Assembly (NCBI GenBank): GCA_050943615.1
Contig: JBMNPN010000001.1
Span: 1-64,000 of the forward strand
Length of the DNA stretch: 64,000 bases
Direction: 5' to 3'
DNA from: CACZQA01 sp050943615
GTDB taxonomy: Bacteria > Actinomycetota > Coriobacteriia > Coriobacteriales > QAMH01
Shown here: positions 59,859 to 64,000 of the stretch, in pieces
How positions within the stretch are numbered: the first letter of the stretch is position 1
How the letters are laid out: each line of letters begins with the position of its first letter
Made by a program: the position numbers and the translations under genes
The notes under the pieces: model-generated
The model's database searches: none
What the model saw: only the letters and a program-made list of their open reading frames with translations
What the model was told of the DNA's origin: nothing

Positions 59859-61196
59859 CTATTCATGCTGGTAGAAGGTGACGTTTGCCGCCGTCGTCTG
59901 ATCGGTCTTCTCCCCGTTGTCGGTGAGCGTCCCATCGTCGTTGATGGTCAGCGTTACCATCACATCGCTGTACAACGAGCCTACGACAAGGTATTTCCCG
60001 TCGGGGCTAATCGCGCAGCCGCGCGGCCAGTTGCAGTCGAGCTTGAGCGACTGGATGTTCTTGGGAATGCCCGTGTCCTGGTCGATCTTGAAGGCCGCCA
60101 CACCCTGAAAACCGCCGTCATGGACGCGCTCGCCGTCGACGAGGTTGTCTGAAGAGCCGCGAAAGACCGAGTAGAGGTAGGTGCCATCATCGCTCATCTT
60201 CATGTCCTGCTGCTCGAACTTGCCCCCGTCGCTTTCAGAGGGAACGTCTTTCATCCAGCTCTGAGGCACGACCTTATCGGAGCCGATTTTCTTGAGCTTG
60301 CCGTCGTCGTCATAGCTGAAGACGATGACTTCGTTTGCGCTCTCGAAGTTGAGGTAGACCCACTTCTTGGAAGGGTGGAAGCGCACGTAGCGGGGGCTGT
60401 AGCCGGCGCCGAGGCTGAAGCTGTCGGTGGTCTGCTGCAGCTCGGGTCCGGCGGGGTTGATGTTGAGGGAGTAGATGTCACCCGTTCCTTTGTCGGCGAC
60501 GATGAAGAAGCTGCCGTTGGGCTCCCAGGTCACCGTGTGCAGCTGGGAGAGGTGGTTCTTCCCGCGGTAGGGCTTGCAGTCGAGCGGCGGGTCCACGAGG
60601 GTGCCGTCGTCGTTTCGCTTGAAGAGGACCACAGATGCCGTCGGGCATTGCGGAACAATCGTCCACTTGCCGTCTTTCTTCTCGGTCGTGCAGACGCAGG
60701 GCTTTGCCGTGTGGATGGAGCAGACCAGGTATTGCCCGGTGGGGTCGAGACTCACCATCGAAGGGTTGGAGCCATAGGAGGGCACCTGCTGCTTTTCGGT
60801 CAGGGAGCCATCTGATTCGTTGACCTCGTAGACAAAGATGCGCCCGCCCTTTCCGGCGCTCATGCCCTTCTCTTTATCGTAGGGCTGATCGCTCTCGTCG
60901 GTGACGTAGAGGAGCTTCTTGTCATAGTCGATGGCGATGAAGCCGACGTTGACCTCGTCGGTGATCTGCTTGGAATCGCTCATCTTGCCGGTAGAGGTAT
61001 CGAAGGTGTGGACCCAGAGGCCGGCGTCTCCGCCCTTTTCGTTCCAGCATCCGGTGTAGAGAAAGGTCTTCGTCCCGCTCGACGACGAAGTGGAGCAGCC
61101 CACCAGGCCAAAGCCGGCACTCGCCACCGCGGCCCCGATGCCGAGGGCGGCGCATCCCTTGATGAAGCTTCTGCGGTCGAAATACAGTTCGCTCAT
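59859..61196 (-). CDS. Tat-exported lipoprotein with lactonase-like beta-propeller
   Basis: 445 residues. N-terminus: Arg8-Arg9 in DRRSFIKG is a twin-arginine motif, followed by a hydrophobic stretch and LVGC (Cys34), a lipobox. Mature part: seven-bladed propeller of the 6-phosphogluconolactonase/YkgB type, with blade repeats such as RYVRFHPSKKWVYLNFE and GCAISPDGKYLVVGSLYSD. A CSIHTAKPCVC segment is cysteine-rich. The start is ATG at 61196, with GAGAGGCG upstream. 21 nt downstream of its cytoplasmic paralogue. The enzymatic activity is unknown. Confidence 0.8.
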   Translation of the reverse strand: MSELYFDRRSFIKGCAALGIGAAVASAGFGLVGCSTSSSSGTKTFLYTGCWNEKGGDAGLWVHTFDTSTGKMSDSKQITDEVNVGFIAIDYDKKLLYVTDESDQPYDKEKGMSAGKGGRIFVYEVNESDGSLTEKQQVPSYGSNPSMVSLDPTGQYLVCSIHTAKPCVCTTEKKDGKWTIVPQCPTASVVLFKRNDDGTLVDPPLDCKPYRGKNHLSQLHTVTWEPNGSFFIVADKGTGDIYSLNINPAGPELQQTTDSFSLGAGYSPRYVRFHPSKKWVYLNFESANEVIVFSYDDDGKLKKIGSDKVVPQSWMKDVPSESDGGKFEQQDMKMSDDGTYLYSVFRGSSDNLVDGERVHDGGFQGVAAFKIDQDTGIPKNIQSLKLDCNWPRGCAISPDGKYLVVGSLYSDVMVTLTINDDGTLTDNGEKTDQTTAANVTFYQHE

Positions 61197-61217
61197 TGTG
61201 ATATCGCCTCTCAATGT

Positions 61218-62414
61218 CTAAAGCTCGAAGAACGTGATGCCGGAGCAGGTGCTCTGGTCGGCGCGCGTCCCCGTGTCGGTCAGCTTGCCGTCGCTTCCGA
61301 TGGAGCAGGTCGCGACCTTGTCGCTGTACAGCGACCCGACGAGCAGGTACTTGCCATCGGGGCTGATCGCGCAGCCGCGCGGCCAGTAGATGTCGTCGAA
61401 CTCGAGGCGCTGGACGGTCGTCACCTTGCCGCTTGTCTGATCGATCTGGTAGACGGCAACACCCTGGAAGCCGCCGTCGTGGTAGCGCTTGGTCCCGACG
61501 AAGTGATCGTTCGAGCCGCGGTAGCAGCTGTAGATGAAAGTGCCCTTGTCGTTGATGCGCATGTCCTGGCTTTCAAAGCGGCTCTGCTCGTCCACGGAGT
61601 CACGTTGGTCCTGCGGAACGACCAGGTCGCTTCCTACCAGGGTCAACTTGCCTTTGCTGTCATAGGAGAAGGCGTCGAGCCGGTTTGCCGCCTCGTAGTT
61701 GACGAAGAGGAAGTTCTTCTTGGGATGGAAGCGCACGTAGCGCGGCTTGCTGTCGGAGCCGGCATCGTATTCGCTCGCCTTGACGAGGCGCTTTTTGCTC
61801 TCGTCGACCTTGAGCGTGTAGATCAGCCCGGTGCCCTTGTCGTTGACGATGATGAAGCGCCCCTTGGGGTCCCAGACGCAGGAGTGCATGTGGGCCGGAA
61901 CGTCCGCCGTCTTGTTTTTGAAGATGTCGACCACCTCGCCGATCGTGCCATCGGAGTTCATCTCGAACAAGACGACCTCGCCATCGGCATAGCGCGGCAC
62001 GATGGTCCAGGCGCCGTTCTCCTTCTTGACCTGGCAGCACATGGGGTTTGCGCCGTGGATGGAGCAGCAGCCCCACTTGCCGTCGGGGCTCTTCGTGAAC
62101 ATGGAGGGGTTCGACCCGAAGGACTTCTTCTTCTGCAGCAGCTTCAGGCCGCCTTCGGAATCGACGTGGTAGACCCAGATGTTGCCTCCGCCGCCAGAGC
62201 CGATCCCTGCCTCCTCGTCGAAGGGCTGGTCGATTTCGTCGACAAAGTAGAGCAGTCGGTTGTCTTCGTCTACAAAGCAGTTGCTCGAACGAAGGACATC
62301 GCTTATCTGCTTTCCCTTTCCAAGCTCGCCGGTCTTTGCATCGTAGCTGTGAGACCACAGGCCGTCCTCGCCGCCATGCTCGCCCCAGCTACTGCAATAC
62401 ACTTTGATTGCCAT
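61218..62414 (-). CDS. Cytoplasmic lactonase-like beta-propeller protein
   Basis: 398 residues, paralogous over its full length to the neighbouring lipoprotein but without any signal peptide: it begins MAIKVYCSSWGEHGGEDGLW. Shared blades include RYVRFHPKKNFLFVNYEAAN and WPRGCAISPDGKYLLVGSLY. The Cys motif reads CCSIHGANPMCC. The start is ATG at 62414, with GGAAGGGAAAG upstream; in-frame sequence further upstream is not protein-like. Probably first gene of a two-gene operon. Confidence 0.78.
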   Translation of the reverse strand: MAIKVYCSSWGEHGGEDGLWSHSYDAKTGELGKGKQISDVLRSSNCFVDEDNRLLYFVDEIDQPFDEEAGIGSGGGGNIWVYHVDSEGGLKLLQKKKSFGSNPSMFTKSPDGKWGCCSIHGANPMCCQVKKENGAWTIVPRYADGEVVLFEMNSDGTIGEVVDIFKNKTADVPAHMHSCVWDPKGRFIIVNDKGTGLIYTLKVDESKKRLVKASEYDAGSDSKPRYVRFHPKKNFLFVNYEAANRLDAFSYDSKGKLTLVGSDLVVPQDQRDSVDEQSRFESQDMRINDKGTFIYSCYRGSNDHFVGTKRYHDGGFQGVAVYQIDQTSGKVTTVQRLEFDDIYWPRGCAISPDGKYLLVGSLYSDKVATCSIGSDGKLTDTGTRADQSTCSGITFFEL

Positions 62415-62496
62415 AGTCGCACTCTTTCCCTTCCTGCCGTGTTGCCTCTTTTTTACAGGCACTCTCAGGGTAGGAAGGCGCCGATAGGGGCGGCAT

Positions 62497-62524
62497 ATGA
62501 TATTTTTCATAAGGCGCTTTGCAA
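62497..62524 (-). promoter_or_regulatory. Promoter of the beta-propeller operon
   Basis: On the minus strand: TTGCAA (62524-62519), 16-nt spacer, TATCAT (62502-62497). Predicted start near 62490, leader about 75 nt. The -10 lies inside the first TATGA-N6-TCATA palindrome. Confidence 0.5.
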
Positions 62525-62534
62525 GGGGTATGAT
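62506..62534 (+). promoter_or_regulatory. Promoter of the LuxR regulator gene
   Basis: TTCATA (62506-62511), 17-nt spacer, TATGAT (62529-62534). Predicted start near 62541. It overlaps the divergent promoter, and its -35 and -10 lie in the first and second palindrome copies respectively. Confidence 0.5.
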
Positions 62535-62630
62535 TTTACTCATGAACATGTAGATTCGTTCAGCTGCCACCCCCTTTGGCCTAGCAAGGGGGCGCAGAGA
62601 CAACGACATGGCATTTGTCCGAGGATGCAC

Positions 62631-64000
62631 ATGAGAAGACACCGGGAAATCTCGTCAGCAGCGGGGGATGCGTATGCACGCGCATCGCATCCTTCCGCAT
62701 CTGCCCTGTGCTATCTGGGCATGGGACTCTACCTTGCGTGGACGGTTGGCAACAACATCGTGCGCAAGGCCATCGGCATCCGCCAGATTCCCTCGGCGGA
62801 CTTTGCCCAGATGGTCTGCAATATGGGCGCGAGCATTGTCGTGCTGATCGTCGTCCTGCTCTGCAGCAGGAGAATCAAAACGCTTCTCTCGCGCTCCCGC
62901 TTGCAGGCGCTCGCGGTGCTTTCCCTGACGGGTGGCACGGCGCTCATGCTCGCGGTCCTTCCCCTGAATGCAATCGGTGCGGGCCAGTTCGCCGCACTTT
63001 CAGTGGTCTGTGTGGGCTCGCTCTTCCGCGGCCTGGGGTCCGCGTTCTTCTTCCTGATGTGGAACGAGGTCTACGCGCGCATGCCGCTCAAGCGCGTGAG
63101 CCTCTGGTACAGCGGGTCCTATCTGCTCTCCGTGATACTGCACGCGCTGCTCACGTACTTGCCGTCGATCGTCGCGGCCTGGATTGTCGTCGCGCTTCCC
63201 CTGGGTTCATACGGGCTGTTTCGCCAGGCGCTCAAGGAGCCTGAGGTCGAGGCGCATGACGAGAACCCCGAAGCGCGCGAGTGGACCTTTCCCGTGCGGC
63301 CGCTGGTCCTTATAGGGCTCGTCACGTTCGTGGTCTTTTTCTGCCACCATGCTGTCGGGGACAGCTCCTCTGCTGCCGACTGGGTCGGTGGAGGTCTCGT
63401 CGCCGCCGTGAGTCTGGTGCTCTGCCTTGCCTGGAAGAATTTCTCTGCCGATCAGCTCGAGCACGTTTGCGTGCCGCTCATGGTGGCGGGGCTTCTTGTC
63501 TGGAGCGTCGGTGGGGAAGGGCTGAGCTGGGCGGTAGTGGCCCTCACGGATGCCGGCAACATCGCGTTTCGCATCTTCGTGCTCGTCATGGCCTGCAGTA
63601 TCTGCTACCGCTTCAAGGTGCCGGCGCTGTGGATGTTTTCCATCGTGCGCCTGGTCATGCTCTTCTCCGAGATGCTTGCCTTGGGATTCGGGCTCTGGCG
63701 CGACATGAGCTACGGGCCGCTTGACGTCTCCGAGGTACAGGTCATCTGCGCCGTGCTCATCTTCGTCCTCGTCGTGGTCGCCTCCGTTTCCTCGCACAAC
63801 CCCTTTATAGCCGGTCACTCGTGGGCGGTGCTTCCCAAGAAGGCCAAGGGCGAGACGCGCGACGAACAGCTCTTGAGCGTCATGAGCAAAAACGAACTCA
63901 TGGTCTGGAAGTGCGCCAAGGTCGCCCGCGCCCATGGACTCACGCATCGCGAGGAAGAGGTCCTGTCCTGCCTTGCAAACGACATGACCAACGCGCAGAT
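62631..64000 (+). CDS. Membrane-anchored LuxR-family transcriptional regulator (3' truncated by window edge)
   Basis: At least 456 residues, no stop before 64000. About twelve hydrophobic helices, in an MFS-like arrangement, occupy roughly residues 23-390. A soluble linker follows, then LTHREEEVLSCLANDMTN, the start of a LuxR/GerE helix-turn-helix. This architecture is strongly expanded in Eggerthellales and relatives and is thought to sense a ligand in the membrane. The start is ATG at 62631, with GAGG 6 nt upstream; another ATG at 62625 abuts that site. Divergent from the beta-propeller operon. Confidence 0.85.
   Translation, partial: MRRHREISSAAGDAYARASHPSASALCYLGMGLYLAWTVGNNIVRKAIGIRQIPSADFAQMVCNMGASIVVLIVVLLCSRRIKTLLSRSRLQALAVLSLTGGTALMLAVLPLNAIGAGQFAALSVVCVGSLFRGLGSAFFFLMWNEVYARMPLKRVSLWYSGSYLLSVILHALLTYLPSIVAAWIVVALPLGSYGLFRQALKEPEVEAHDENPEAREWTFPVRPLVLIGLVTFVVFFCHHAVGDSSSAADWVGGGLVAAVSLVLCLAWKNFSADQLEHVCVPLMVAGLLVWSVGGEGLSWAVVALTDAGNIAFRIFVLVMACSICYRFKVPALWMFSIVRLVMLFSEMLALGFGLWRDMSYGPLDVSEVQVICAVLIFVLVVVASVSSHNPFIAGHSWAVLPKKAKGETRDEQLLSVMSKNELMVWKCAKVARAHGLTHREEEVLSCLANDMTNAQ

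Larger units (their letters stand above)
62496..62544. promoter_or_regulatory. Two tandem copies of a 16-bp imperfect palindrome, operator candidates
   Basis: Copy 1 TATGATATTTTTCATA (62496-62511) and copy 2 TATGATTTTACTCATG (62529-62544): 12 of 16 identical, both with TATGA-N6-TCAT symmetry, 33 bp apart. They coincide with both divergent promoters. The adjacent LuxR protein is the obvious candidate ligand. Confidence 0.5.

Noticed and set aside
62615..63244. 209-residue frame overlapping the LuxR gene
   Set aside because: The alternative frame from 62631 gives a membrane protein with a LuxR domain that stays open to the window end.

Overview
The window is GC-rich, densely coding DNA. It looks like a member of the class Coriobacteriia (Actinomycetota), in the Collinsella / Olsenella / Eggerthella relatives. 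The inference rests on family-level resemblance: a surface protein with tryptophan/tyrosine cell-wall-binding repeats, a Firmicutes-like fab cluster using FabK, a fused AccD-AccA, an AddAB nuclease, and a LuxR regulator whose N-terminal half is a multi-pass membrane domain. No species can be named from sequence alone.

Layout. (1) 1-599 is the 3' end of a cell-wall-binding surface protein, followed by a terminator. (2) 748-17884 is the S10-spc-alpha ribosomal superoperon: rplC-D-W-B, rpsS, rplV, rpsC, rplP, rpmC, rpsQ, rplN-X-E, rpsN-H, rplF-R, rpsE, rpmD, rplO, secY, adk, map, infA, rpmJ, rpsM-K-D, rpoA, rplQ, ecfT. It starts at rplC behind its own promoter; rpsJ (S10) is not in the window. 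Five spacers (rplW/rplB, rplX/rplE, rplE/rpsN, rpsN/rpsH, rpmD/rplO) are long and contain strong hairpins without U-tracts. L16 and L17 carry long Ala/Glu-rich tails. (3) truA lies on the opposite strand, then a type II fatty acid synthesis operon: acpP-fabK-fabD-fabG-fabF-fabZ-accDA (18950-25529). (4) 25.7-38.7 kb is housekeeping and repair: two small membrane proteins, maf, a HAD phosphatase, a sirtuin, addB-addA, a MATE exporter, dinB and a DUF47/PhoU-like protein. (5) 38.8-45.0 kb is proteostasis and translation: tRNA-Leu(UAG), tig, clpP, clpX, valS. (6) 45.1-49.0 kb holds an MFS transporter, larB, a flavodoxin-fold reductase and a divergent amidohydrolase-fold protein. (7) 49.0-49.7 kb has no gene but contains a tRNA-like element, a strong terminator and a 19-bp inverted repeat. 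(8) 49.7-59.8 kb is a surface glycan cluster: CDP-glucose 4,6-dehydratase (rfbG), the Fe-S/PMP 3-dehydrase (rfbH), a large membrane protein, three glycosyltransferases, LicD and a Wzx-type flippase. (9) 59.8-64.0 kb is a pair of beta-propeller (lactonase-fold) proteins, one a Tat lipoprotein and one cytoplasmic. They are divergent from a membrane-anchored LuxR regulator that runs off the window.

How it fits together. Regions 2 and 5 are growth-linked core functions. The fab operon supplies membrane lipid. The glycan cluster probably makes a nucleotide-activated 3,6-dideoxyhexose, assembles it with other sugars, decorates it (LicD) and flips it for surface display. The last three genes look like one regulatory unit: two copies of a 16-bp imperfect palindrome sit exactly on the overlapping divergent promoters. 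Several single genes (truA, maf, dinB, licD) have a -10 box 6-7 nt before the ATG, which predicts leaderless mRNAs.
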